In this document: positions 9,646 through 17,686 of the stretch, piece by piece
Layout: the number at the start of each line of letters is the position of its first letter
Position numbering within the stretch: position 1 is the stretch's first letter
Assembly (NCBI GenBank): GCA_902793405.1
Contig: CADBDH010000010.1
Coordinates: 62,001 to 126,000, forward strand
Reading direction: 5' to 3'
DNA: 64,000 nucleotides
Source: an uncultured Bacteroidales bacterium
GTDB lineage: Bacteria; Bacteroidota; Bacteroidia; Bacteroidales; Muribaculaceae
The notes under the pieces: model-generated
Seen by the model: only the letters and a program-made list of their open reading frames with translations
The model's database searches: none
What the model was told of the DNA's origin: nothing
Translations under genes and position numbers: made by a program

Positions 9646-9676
9646 CAAAATTACTCAAACCAAATGAAAAACCAAA
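9646..9676 (-). promoter_or_regulatory. Bacteroides-type promoter of the amidase-to-namZ operon
   Basis: On the minus strand TTTG (9676-9673) is followed after 19 bases by TAATTTTG (9653-9646), matching the TTTG / TAnnTTTG pattern of the Bacteroidetes primary sigma factor. The start codon at 9610 lies about 36 bases further on. Confidence 0.65.
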
Positions 9677-9773
9677 ACAAAACCCTGTCAAGTGCCCTGT
9701 TTACAACATTATTTATGATTTAACTACACTTTTTAAGAAAAATACTCAACTAATTTCCTAGTAGAGCGTCCCG

Positions 9774-12464
9774 TCAATGTTTAGTTACCTGACGCATCGA
9801 GCGGACAAGCGCCCCCTCGGGGGTAACGCCCTCGACGAGGATGGTATAGGTCGTGCCATGGGCATCGCTGGCATAGAAGTCGAACGAGGCCTTGCCGTCT
9901 TGTCCGACGGCCACACACGGGTTCCAGTAAATCACCGAACGCAAATCGGTTCCTGGTTCGAGCGCGTCATTGCCTTGGTCATAACGTGGCGAGTAGAACT
10001 CCACCGGGCCTTGCGCGCCCTTCGGCTCGACAATCTTGAGGTAGATGCTGGGTTCTCCCCCGCCCGACCAACGCCCCGGCTTGTGCTGGATATAAAGGGC
10101 CCCGCCATGACGACCGCGCACGAGATACATATAGTCCACATGTTTCATCGACACCATTCCCTCGGCCACCATCAGGTCCGAAGCCCGGGAATAGGTCATC
10201 TCGTTGAGATTATAACGGGTAACACCCATCTGGGATAACTGCATGCGCAACAGCGGCGAATCACTATTGTTGGCCTGTCGCATCACATTCATAATCTCAA
10301 TATCAGCAGCCCCATTATCGCCTTCGACCAGCACACCGTCAACATAGATAAACACGCGATTCCTCTCGGAGCCGTCGCCAGCAGTATAGAGCGAACCGTT
10401 GAGCACCCACAAGAGCGGTATCTCGTGTACGGCTGTCTCTAGCGAGCGAATGTCCTTGTCGGCGATTATCTTGGAGGTGACACGATAGGGCGAACTCACC
10501 ATCGGGTTGCGGTGTGGTCTCACTGCCTGCACCAGCAACTCATTGAGCATCACGTGCCGCCAGTCGCCGTCATGGGCCATGCGCCAGGCCTGCTCATCGA
10601 CAATCGATGCCGTAGCGGCAACAGTCGCAGGGCCATCACCCACATAGTAATTCATGGGGAATGCATCCTTGGCCACCTCGAGATTCATCTGCTTCTTGCC
10701 CTTGATGTTCTCGGCAGTTACCACACACTCGGCACTGTCAGTGTCGAGTATCAGCGGCAACACCGCAGCAAACTCACCGAGAGAGTCGGTATAGACGACA
10801 TTGCTGTATCCCACACGCGGGATAATGAGGCTCACCTTACCGCCAACGACGGGTTTCTTGCGCCAGTCGCTCAGGACCTGTCCGGTAATCACCTGCGATA
10901 CCTCGATGGGACTCTGCGGCTGCGCTATGCGTCCGCGCATCACGCGCGGGATGTCATAGCGGCGCCATCCTTGGGTCATCATCAGCATGTCCAAGTGGCG
11001 GATGCGGTCAGCACGGCTGTAAACGGTATCAAAGTAATACGCCGGGTTGTTGATACGGCCACGCAGTTCGCTCTGCAACAGCAGGTTGGCATAGATATTA
11101 CCCTCGGCAACCACCGTCGCCTTGTCATCCACCACGGTCACGGCACAATGGCTGCCGGCGATGCGGGTCAAGTCGCTCATGTCCACGTCAACCTTGACGC
11201 GGTCGCGGTCATTGTAGTCGTTGCGGTCGGTGAGCAGCGGCACCACAGGCGACTTTTTCCCATCAGTGAAAAACAAGCGCTCGCTCAAGCAGTGCCATGA
11301 ATCGTCAAACAGCATGGCCTGGACAACGCCAGGTTCCAGAAGGGACGGGTCGATGGAGAGTGAGTCATAGCTCTGGGCCACATATCGGCCCCGTTGCTGC
11401 AGCACCATCAGACCGCCGGCAGCATGGGCTCCTACTGCCTTCATATTGAGCAAATCGCCCTCACGGCGCACCTGTACCACCGTGGCTTCGTCACGCACCA
11501 CAGGCAGGTCACTCACCACCTCCTGGTCAAACAAGTCGCGCCAGCAGGCTTCATAGGTCTCACCCCGTTGGGGAGTGAACGTCACCACGCCCATGCCGTC
11601 GTGCTCGACTTGGAGTCGAGCGACAACACGTCCCTCACTGTCGCGCAGCTGGCCGCCGTCGTTCACGGCAAGCGCGCTCGGGTCATGAACCTTAAAGGCT
11701 ATCTTGTTCTCCACGCCGGGCACCAGATAGCCGCCCTCGGGGTAGAAGGTCACGCTGTTATCACGTGGCGGCGGCAGTGGGATGTATTTGTCATAGGTGT
11801 CAAACTGCACCGGCAGCGCTGTCATCTGGGCGTCCTTGCCCTTGAGCGTTATATGCACCTCCTTGTTTCCGCCTCCATGCTGTATCCAGATGCCATCGTT
11901 AGGCAAGTAACCGAATCGGCTGTATGAGCACAGGCTGCTGTCGGCGGCATTCTCGTAGCGCAGCGTCACATCGACCCGGTCACCGTCGCGCACACAACGC
12001 GACACAATGCGCCTGCGCAGCGACATCAACGACATCACTTCGATAGGCTGCCGATAAAAATACTCGGCGCCCACACTCTGCATGAACATCGTGTAGGCCG
12101 ACAACTGGTAGCGGCCCTCGGGCATATCAACGTCAATGGGCACATAGCCACTGAAAATGCCGTCTTCACCACTATGTATCTTCACGCGGATCGCGACCGA
12201 GTCGTCGGGCGACAACAGTTCGGCATACACAAAGCGGCTGGCATTCACGGGCTGATGGGTAGCGGCATCGACCACCCAAGCCCGCAGCCAGATGGTATCT
12301 CCGGCCATGTAACTGCCGCGATCGGTCATCACATGGATCTTCTCTTGCGGGAACTCATACCGCTGCCGGTCGATTCGGTCGGCAACGGTTTCAACATTCT
12401 GGCCAACCAGGACGGTGACCGTCGCTGCCAGCACGACCAACAAAAGAAGCAATCGTCTCTTCAC
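9774..12464 (-). CDS. Large secreted MG2-like protein of the salvage locus, function unknown
   Basis: 896 residues with an N-terminal signal peptide (KRRLLLLLVVLAATVTVLVG). The first domain, FPQEKIHVMTDRGSYMAGDTIWLRAWVVD, resembles macroglobulin MG2 domains of Bacteroidetes surface proteins. Further beta-sandwich regions and a carboxypeptidase-regulatory-like segment (GQVLSDWRKKPVVGGKVSL, about 540) follow. A plug-like stretch (IFIYVDGVLVEGD-type, near 700) recalls TonB-receptor plug relatives found in this family. No catalytic motif is evident. The start codon is GTG at 12464, three bases after the stop of the kinase gene, so the two genes are probably translationally coupled. A surface or periplasmic binding role is a guess. 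Confidence 0.7.
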   Translation of the reverse strand: MKRRLLLLLVVLAATVTVLVGQNVETVADRIDRQRYEFPQEKIHVMTDRGSYMAGDTIWLRAWVVDAATHQPVNASRFVYAELLSPDDSVAIRVKIHSGEDGIFSGYVPIDVDMPEGRYQLSAYTMFMQSVGAEYFYRQPIEVMSLMSLRRRIVSRCVRDGDRVDVTLRYENAADSSLCSYSRFGYLPNDGIWIQHGGGNKEVHITLKGKDAQMTALPVQFDTYDKYIPLPPPRDNSVTFYPEGGYLVPGVENKIAFKVHDPSALAVNDGGQLRDSEGRVVARLQVEHDGMGVVTFTPQRGETYEACWRDLFDQEVVSDLPVVRDEATVVQVRREGDLLNMKAVGAHAAGGLMVLQQRGRYVAQSYDSLSIDPSLLEPGVVQAMLFDDSWHCLSERLFFTDGKKSPVVPLLTDRNDYNDRDRVKVDVDMSDLTRIAGSHCAVTVVDDKATVVAEGNIYANLLLQSELRGRINNPAYYFDTVYSRADRIRHLDMLMMTQGWRRYDIPRVMRGRIAQPQSPIEVSQVITGQVLSDWRKKPVVGGKVSLIIPRVGYSNVVYTDSLGEFAAVLPLILDTDSAECVVTAENIKGKKQMNLEVAKDAFPMNYYVGDGPATVAATASIVDEQAWRMAHDGDWRHVMLNELLVQAVRPHRNPMVSSPYRVTSKIIADKDIRSLETAVHEIPLLWVLNGSLYTAGDGSERNRVFIYVDGVLVEGDNGAADIEIMNVMRQANNSDSPLLRMQLSQMGVTRYNLNEMTYSRASDLMVAEGMVSMKHVDYMYLVRGRHGGALYIQHKPGRWSGGGEPSIYLKIVEPKGAQGPVEFYSPRYDQGNDALEPGTDLRSVIYWNPCVAVGQDGKASFDFYASDAHGTTYTILVEGVTPEGALVRSMRQVTKH

Positions 12465-12467
12465 GCC

Positions 12468-13334
12468 TTAAGAATTGTCGTCGCTGTGGTAAGCAACGAG
12501 GCCAGGCATCGAGCTGAGCAGGATTTTGCGCACCGTAGCTCCAAAATCGTTGGCCACCTCCAGCAATATCTCACTGTAGGTCGTAGCGATGGAGCCAACG
12601 AAGTTTACAGGATAACTCTTGTAATCGTATTGAGCCACGTTGCGTTCAAAGAAACGCCTGAACTCTCGCGTAATAGTCTCATGGACATAAGGATTGTCGA
12701 GATGCTCGCTCAGGAAGAACGAGTAATGACGCAGGTTGCGCGTAGCAGCGGGGTTATTGAGCACGGCGTCGAGCACCTCGGCACGCGTCACCTTGTATTT
12801 GTCAAAGAAGGCCTCGGTCAGGTCATGAGGCGCCAAGCCCTTGAGGGCATCGCCCAGGAAAACGCGTCCCAGCGCGGCACCACTGCCCTCATCACCCAGG
12901 ATGAAGCCCAGCGCCGGCACATTCTTCACGATTTCATGTCCGTCATAGAAACACGAGTTACTGCCCGTGCCCAGAATGCAGGCCAGACCGGTCTCGCGCA
13001 CCAGCAGACCTCGAGCGGCTCCCAGCAGGTCGCTCATGACGGTCACCGGCGTCTTGAACTGAGCCACCAGCGAACCCTCGATGATTTTGTTTTTCTCGGG
13101 GCCCGAACAGCCGGCACCATAGAAATAGACATGGCCCCAACGGCGCTTGAAAAACTCAGGGGGCAGTTCCAAGCGGATGCTGTGACTGATCTCACGACGA
13201 GTCATGAAAAACGGGTTCAAACCCGAAGTATACGCGTGAGCCAGCACCTCACCATTCTCCACCAGTGACCACTCGGTGCGGGTTGTGCTGCTCTCGGCTA
13301 TCAGGGTAATATTTTGGCCTTTAATGATTCCCAT
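12468..13334 (-). CDS. BadF/BadG/BcrA/BcrD-family amino-sugar kinase (GlcNAc or MurNAc kinase-like)
   Basis: 288 residues with the ASKHA kinase pattern: an ESSTTRTEWSLVENG phosphate-1-like loop at the N-terminus, YFYGAGCSGPEK, VMSDLLGAARGLL, LACILGTGSNSC and FILGDEGSGAALG. These are the blocks seen in N-acetylglucosamine kinases and in MurK, the MurNAc kinase described in Tannerella forsythia. It would phosphorylate the sugar released by the NamZ muramidase after uptake. No MurQ etherase gene is visible in the window; it may lie left of position 1 or elsewhere. Kinase family is secure, sugar specificity is inferred from context. Confidence 0.85.
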   Translation of the reverse strand: MGIIKGQNITLIAESSTTRTEWSLVENGEVLAHAYTSGLNPFFMTRREISHSIRLELPPEFFKRRWGHVYFYGAGCSGPEKNKIIEGSLVAQFKTPVTVMSDLLGAARGLLVRETGLACILGTGSNSCFYDGHEIVKNVPALGFILGDEGSGAALGRVFLGDALKGLAPHDLTEAFFDKYKVTRAEVLDAVLNNPAATRNLRHYSFFLSEHLDNPYVHETITREFRRFFERNVAQYDYKSYPVNFVGSIATTYSEILLEVANDFGATVRKILLSSMPGLVAYHSDDNS

Positions 13335-13403
13335 CTCAGTTAATAGATGTATCTTTATGTTAATAAAACAATTAAATCGGCTTCACGCCGATATTCAAGA
13401 CTA

Positions 13404-13411
13404 CAAAGTTA
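13404..13411 (-). promoter_or_regulatory. TAACTTTG -7 box upstream of the kinase gene
   Basis: CAAAGTTA on the plus strand reads TAACTTTG on the minus strand, matching TAnnTTTG. It lies about 70 bases before the kinase start. No clear -33 TTTG is seen. Confidence 0.45.
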
Positions 13412-13518
13412 TGCAAAATTCCTATTGAATGACTAAATTTCTCGACATATTCCCATGTGCTAAACAATAATTAACACAAAACAACTCCCGTTAACAAATT
13501 TGAGTGCCAAACAACAAC

Positions 13519-13551
13519 AGGCGCCCGAGGCAAAACTTGCCAGGGGCGCCT
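13519..13551 (-). terminator. Terminator after the hsp20 gene
   Basis: Arms AGGCGCCC (13519-13526) and GGGCGCCT (13544-13551) enclose an inner GGCAA/TTGCC stem. On the minus strand the hairpin is followed by GTTGTTGTTTGG, a T-rich tail. It lies 44 bases after the hsp20 stop. Confidence 0.7.
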
Positions 13552-13594
13552 GCTATTCCATAGTTAAAGAATAACGGTTTGCGCTACAGCGTCA

Positions 13595-14047
13595 TCATGC
13601 GATGTCGATCACGCGGTCCATCTTCTTCTCGGGCTGGGGAGCGAGCTTGGGCAGCTCGATGGACAGGATACCGTCCTCAACCTTGGCGCTGATGTGCTCC
13701 TTGTCCACCTCGTCGGGCAGGATGTAGGTCTGCTCATAGTTGGCGTAAGAGAACTCGCGGCGCACGTAGTGGTATTTCTCGCTCTCATCCTTGCACGACT
13801 TCTCCTCGTGCTCGGCCTTGTTCTCGATCTTGACAACCAGGTTGCCCTCGTTGTCGATGTTCACCTTGCAGAACTCCTTCTTCAGGCCGGGAGCGGCAAC
13901 TTCCATCGTGAAGGCCTTATCATTCTCCTTGACGTTGACGGCAGGTGCCGTGGTCACGTGGCGCGGAGTCCAATCCATATCAAACAGGTCGTTGAATGCG
14001 GTGTCCAACCAATTGTTGCGGGTGTTTCTAATTACAGGAAAATACAT
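13595..14047 (-). CDS. Hsp20 / alpha-crystallin small heat-shock protein
   Basis: 150 residues counted from ATG at 14047. The alpha-crystallin domain is clear: FTMEVAAPGLKKEFCKVNID, a tyrosine-rich middle (EKYHYVRREFSYANYEQTY), LPDEVDKEHISAKVEDGILS and a C-terminal ELPKL anchor. Such proteins form oligomers that hold unfolding proteins in the cytoplasm. An in-frame TTG five codons upstream is not the start: GGAGG lies 8 bases before the ATG and would be read through, and Shine-Dalgarno sites this good are rare in this window. A palindrome, a possible promoter and a bidirectional terminator lie upstream, so the gene is probably transcribed alone. Confidence 0.95.
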   Translation of the reverse strand: MYFPVIRNTRNNWLDTAFNDLFDMDWTPRHVTTAPAVNVKENDKAFTMEVAAPGLKKEFCKVNIDNEGNLVVKIENKAEHEEKSCKDESEKYHYVRREFSYANYEQTYILPDEVDKEHISAKVEDGILSIELPKLAPQPEKKMDRVIDIA

Positions 14048-14171
14048 AGTCTTTACCTCCAATTTTTCTTTTTATTTTTATGAGTCTTTAAATGTTTGTT
14101 GTCTCTATTGTGCTTGCCGGTCTTGCGACCCGCTTGCGTCATTAATGGAAGCAAAACCAGTGCCAACAGCC

Positions 14172-14199
14172 CAAAGTATAACTACTGTTAAAATTCAAA
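14172..14199 (-). promoter_or_regulatory. Possible promoter of hsp20
   Basis: On the minus strand TTTG (14199-14196) precedes a TATACTTTG stretch (14180-14172). Spacing is 15-17 bases, shorter than the usual 19-21, so the call is tentative. Confidence 0.3.
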
Positions 14200-14234
14200 G
14201 ACACCGTGTCATGTTTTTAAACTATTTTAAACGA

Positions 14235-14257
14235 AAAACTGACAAAATGTCAGTTTT
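14235..14257. promoter_or_regulatory. Perfect palindrome upstream of hsp20, possible operator
   Basis: AAAACTGACA and TGTCAGTTTT form perfect 10-bp arms around a 3-base centre. It is about 190 bases upstream of the hsp20 start and just inside the terminator of the neighbouring operon. It is not the CIRCE element. The core CTGACA-N3-TGTCAG has the form of a dimeric repressor site. Confidence 0.4.
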
Positions 14258-14261
14258 GCAA

Positions 14262-14305
14262 CAAAAACGATAGGGCCCCATTGCGATGGGACCCTATCGT
14301 TTTTA
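14262..14305. terminator. Bidirectional intrinsic terminator
   Basis: The stem ACGATAGGG(C)CCCAT / ATGGG(A)CCCTATCGT (14267-14300) is flanked by AAAAA on the left and TTTTT on the right, so it has a T-run on either strand. It ends the amidase transcript coming from the right. Confidence 0.85.
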
Positions 14306-14316
14306 TCTCTAGATGG

Positions 14317-14361
14317 TCTAGAAAATCTAGAGAATCTAGAATATCTAGGATATCTAGGATA
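14317..14361. repeat. 9-bp tandem array (TCTAGAAAA-like), five units
   Basis: Units TCTAGAAAA, TCTAGAGAA, TCTAGAATA, TCTAGGATA and TCTAGGATA run without gaps between the terminator and the amidase stop at 14380. Confidence 0.8.
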
Positions 14362-14379
14362 ACTAAATTGCCGGGAAGG

Positions 14380-16776
14380 CTACAGTCTCACCTTGGTGGT
14401 GGCGGTGCGGCCGTTGATGTGGACGCGCACGAGATAGACACCCGGCTCGGCCTGTGAAACATTCAGGCAATTGCCGCCCGCGCTTTTCAGGGTGCGCCCC
14501 TGAATGTCGAGCAGTTCCACGCCTTGGACATAGGTGTCGGCGCTCACGACGATGTAGTCGCCAGACACCTTTACCTTCATGTTGGCCAGCGGCAACTCGT
14601 CAACGCTACCGGTACCCCGTTTGCGCAACAGGTTGTCGAAGCGGATGGTGCCGCTCTTGCACATCGGCGGCTCGTCGCCCCTGATCATAAAGCCAGCAAA
14701 CCTGAAGTCACCTTCAGCCAGGTGTTCCACAGGCACGGATATATAACGCCACCCATGATAATCAATTCTGCCCAAATAGACCCACTTTTCACACCCCTCG
14801 TCGTAGGCATCCAGCACAGCATACAGCTTGTTATAACTCATATCACCCCATACATGGATACCCAGCGTGTCTCCTTCGGCAAATTGATGGGTCAACGATT
14901 CCTCATAGCCTGGAGCCGAGATTTGGGTCCAATAACCATCCATGCAATATTCCAGGTCATAAGCCAGCTGCATCGACTTGCTGCCGAAGAGCCTGTCGCT
15001 CGATGCGGTAATGGTATTATCGGTACAGTTATAGCCCACGACACTCTCAAAATCTTCAAGTACCTCCATGTCGGGCTTTTCGGCACCGGCGTCAACGCCA
15101 TGGAAGACGATGTCGCGGGCAGCGGGCAAGTGGATGCCAGCAGTGTCGGCAATATCAACGTCGAGAATCAGGTGATAGTCCTTGCCCACCTCAATGTCCC
15201 TGGTGAGCGGGATGCGCACGTAACCGTAGTCATCGCCGTTCTTGTTGTACTTGATGCTGCGCTTGTTCCAGGGCAATTCATTGCCCTCGTTGTCGAGGAC
15301 ACGCATCTTCTGGAACAGGTTGTAGGTATCGAGCAGCGAGTCCACACGCAGTTCCACAACGGGCTTGGTATAGTGCACCGGTGCGCCCTCATAGGGGAAG
15401 ACGGCCAGTTCGGTCATGTGGTTGCGGGGCTGGGTGTAGAACTGCATGGTAAAGTCCTCGTCCATGGGTGTGCCGCCGCCATGCTCGGCGGTTTTCTTGA
15501 GCGTGAAGGTGTAGAGGGTGTTCACGTCGAAGGCATCCTTCGGCGTGAAGATCAGGCGGTAGTAGGAATCTTCCCAGCTGAAGGTGCCCTCCACGGGCGG
15601 CTCGAGCGTGAAGGCATCACACGTGGTCACGCTGTCCATGTCCCAGTTGAAAGTGAGCTCGATGCGCTCGCTGCACTTCACGGCAGGGTCGCCCTCGTGC
15701 CACACGGGGCTGTAGTTCACCACCACGGGAGGCGTGTCACGCACGCGCTTGAGGTAGAAATTCTGATAGGTAGAACCGTTAGCCTCCACGGTCACGGTTT
15801 TGCTCTGCGAGAAGTGTGACGGCTCGGTCACCTCGACGGTATAGGTGCCGGGATCCACATACTTGAACGTGTAGATGCCGTTGCGCAGGGTGTCGGTCTG
15901 GGTGCGCTGCACCTCGAGGCCGTTCTCGTCCAGCAGACGCACGGTGGCGCTGTGGATGGGCATCAGGTTGTCATCACCATAGACGATGAACGGCTGAGGG
16001 TTCTCCTGCAGGCGCCTGATGCGGTCATCGCGCACATTGCCGGTCACAGCGCCCTGCCCGAAGTCGTCGAGGCGCCCGAAGTATTTGTCGGCGCCCAACG
16101 AGATGTTCCACCCTTCCATCCAGCAATACTGGAGTCCCAGCAGGCGGTAGGCCTCGGGGATGTAGTCATGGAACGAGCCCTCGCTCAGGTTGGCCACGGC
16201 ACGGTTACCACGCAGCACGCCATAACCCTGGGTGCCCCACTCGGGACGGAACGACCAGTCGCCCCAAATCTGGTAATTGTGGGTCCACACCGTGCTTTGG
16301 CTGGCATACAGGTAAGGTTCCAGGTCGGCCGCCAGCACATCGGCATTGGCAACTTGCGGGCTGCCCGTGTAGCCACGATAGAACACCATCGGGAAATTGT
16401 TCACCGCAGTGGTGCCGGTGGCATTGCTGTGGATGGAGTAGAAGACGTCGGCGCCGCTGTTGTTGCACAGGGCGACGATGGTCGAGAGCGCCAGGTCGTC
16501 GGCTGTGGTGTTGCTCACGCGCGAGATGCTGGTGCGGTAGCCCTTCTTCTGCAGGATTTCACGCAGGGCAAGGCCCTTGCGCAGGTTGGATTTAGACTCC
16601 CACGAGCCGGCGCTGTCGCCCTGGCTGAAGGGGTAGATGACCATGTTGCGGTCATCGCTGTCATAGCCGCCATGGCCGGGATTGATGTACACATGGGGCT
16701 GCTGCGCGCTGGCGACATTCACGGCAAAAACCGCCAGCAGAGCCATCATCACTGATTGTAGTAAAAGCTTCTTCAT
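14380..16776 (-). CDS. Secreted N-acetylmuramoyl-L-alanine amidase with Ig-like domains and sorting-domain-like tail
   Basis: 798 residues. A signal peptide is followed at about residue 30 by an Amidase_3 domain: VYINPGHGGYDSDDRN (zinc His), SNLRKGLALREIL (zinc Glu region), VFYSIHSNATG and ANLSEGSFHDYIPEA. A carboxypeptidase-regulatory-like domain (about 250-345), an SbsA-type Ig-like domain (about 350-450), a carbohydrate-binding-like region and a C-terminal tail (VELLDIQGRTLKSAGG, GVYLVRVHINGRTATTKVRL) follow. The tail resembles type IX sorting domains, pointing to export to the surface. The amidase part is paralogous to the C-terminal half of the protein encoded at 17686-19620. It is the last of three clustered genes. 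Confidence 0.88.
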   Translation of the reverse strand: MKKLLLQSVMMALLAVFAVNVASAQQPHVYINPGHGGYDSDDRNMVIYPFSQGDSAGSWESKSNLRKGLALREILQKKGYRTSISRVSNTTADDLALSTIVALCNNSGADVFYSIHSNATGTTAVNNFPMVFYRGYTGSPQVANADVLAADLEPYLYASQSTVWTHNYQIWGDWSFRPEWGTQGYGVLRGNRAVANLSEGSFHDYIPEAYRLLGLQYCWMEGWNISLGADKYFGRLDDFGQGAVTGNVRDDRIRRLQENPQPFIVYGDDNLMPIHSATVRLLDENGLEVQRTQTDTLRNGIYTFKYVDPGTYTVEVTEPSHFSQSKTVTVEANGSTYQNFYLKRVRDTPPVVVNYSPVWHEGDPAVKCSERIELTFNWDMDSVTTCDAFTLEPPVEGTFSWEDSYYRLIFTPKDAFDVNTLYTFTLKKTAEHGGGTPMDEDFTMQFYTQPRNHMTELAVFPYEGAPVHYTKPVVELRVDSLLDTYNLFQKMRVLDNEGNELPWNKRSIKYNKNGDDYGYVRIPLTRDIEVGKDYHLILDVDIADTAGIHLPAARDIVFHGVDAGAEKPDMEVLEDFESVVGYNCTDNTITASSDRLFGSKSMQLAYDLEYCMDGYWTQISAPGYEESLTHQFAEGDTLGIHVWGDMSYNKLYAVLDAYDEGCEKWVYLGRIDYHGWRYISVPVEHLAEGDFRFAGFMIRGDEPPMCKSGTIRFDNLLRKRGTGSVDELPLANMKVKVSGDYIVVSADTYVQGVELLDIQGRTLKSAGGNCLNVSQAEPGVYLVRVHINGRTATTKVRL

Positions 16777-16789
16777 GACTAGCGGCGAT

Positions 16790-17686
16790 TTATTGGTAAA
16801 TGTTGATTTTCATCTCATAGAGCAGACCGTCGATGGTCGTATAGACAATCTTGCCGCCCCCGCAGGTGGGCTGCATCGTCATCGAGGCGGGCTTGGTCAG
16901 GTCGGCCTTATAGGTACCGTCGGCCTTGAGCAGCACGATCTGGGACGAGGTAAACTGGTGGCCGTCGTCCTTGGCGTTTTGTGCCACCAGGTAGTCGTTA
17001 TTGTACCAGCACGGCATCTCGTAGTTACCCAGCATGGCCAGCATCTGCCCGCGCAGGTCGATGACCACGATGCCCTTGCCAGCGGCAAAGAAGGCCACCT
17101 TCTTCCCGTCGGGCGAGAGCGATGCCCACAGATAACCCGCCCAGGAGTCCACAGGGCTGAAAACGCGGTCCTCGCCATTGACGGTCACATGCACACGGCT
17201 GCCCTCGGTCCAGGCAGCACTGCCGATGTCGCCCGACGAACGGTAGCCCTCACCGCCCGGCGCCTTCAACGCGGCGCCACGGGTCGCGGGCACGGCACGC
17301 ATCGCGCCATGTTGCGGACCGGTAAGCTGAGCGGTCTTGCTCGTCGCGGGGTCAAACGACTGACCCGTGCGATAAATCAGGTGGTTGTCCCCCATCTGCT
17401 GGGTGACGAAATACACCTTGCCGTCACCGCCCCAGCAAGCATCGTTGCCGGCTACATAATCACGGGTGACGACGGTGGTCACGCCATCGACCAGGTCATG
17501 CATCTTGAGGGCGCCAGCGTCGGTCGCGAACAGCAGGCGGTCGCCCGTCGCGTTGAGCACGGGATAATAGGCGGGTCCCTCGACGCCCTCGAGCAGCCGT
17601 TGGCGCGAGACCACTTCCACCTCCTGGGCCAGCATCGGCAGCAACGTGGCCAATGCCAGCAACATAACAGTAAATCTCTTTTTCAT
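16790..17686 (-). CDS. Secreted beta-propeller protein, paralog of the N-terminal half of its upstream neighbour
   Basis: 298 residues with a signal peptide and TolB/PD40-like blades: GDGKVYFVTQQMGDNHLIYRTG, GYLWASLSPDGKKVAFF and GNYEMPCWYNNDYLVAQN. The same three blocks occur in the same order in the first half of the 644-aa protein encoded just upstream (VYYVTQQRKKHNLVYRTGH, GYLWASLSPDGTRVMFE, EFLMPCWYNNDYIVAM). Its ATG overlaps the upstream stop in a TAATG arrangement, which implies translational coupling. No enzyme motif is seen; binding wall fragments, or assisting the amidase encoded next, is the obvious guess. Confidence 0.78.
   Translation of the reverse strand: MKKRFTVMLLALATLLPMLAQEVEVVSRQRLLEGVEGPAYYPVLNATGDRLLFATDAGALKMHDLVDGVTTVVTRDYVAGNDACWGGDGKVYFVTQQMGDNHLIYRTGQSFDPATSKTAQLTGPQHGAMRAVPATRGAALKAPGGEGYRSSGDIGSAAWTEGSRVHVTVNGEDRVFSPVDSWAGYLWASLSPDGKKVAFFAAGKGIVVIDLRGQMLAMLGNYEMPCWYNNDYLVAQNAKDDGHQFTSSQIVLLKADGTYKADLTKPASMTMQPTCGGGKIVYTTIDGLLYEMKINIYQ

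Noticed and set aside
13595..14062. TTG start for the Hsp20 gene at 14062
   Set aside because: The Shine-Dalgarno-like GGAGG lies between this TTG and the ATG at 14047; family length fits the ATG.
13595..14300. CIRCE (HrcA) operator upstream of hsp20
   Set aside because: The palindrome there is AAAACTGACA/TGTCAGTTTT, not TTAGCACTC-N9-GAGTGCTAA.
14317..14361. CRISPR array
   Set aside because: Units are 9 bp with no spacers, and no cas genes are present.
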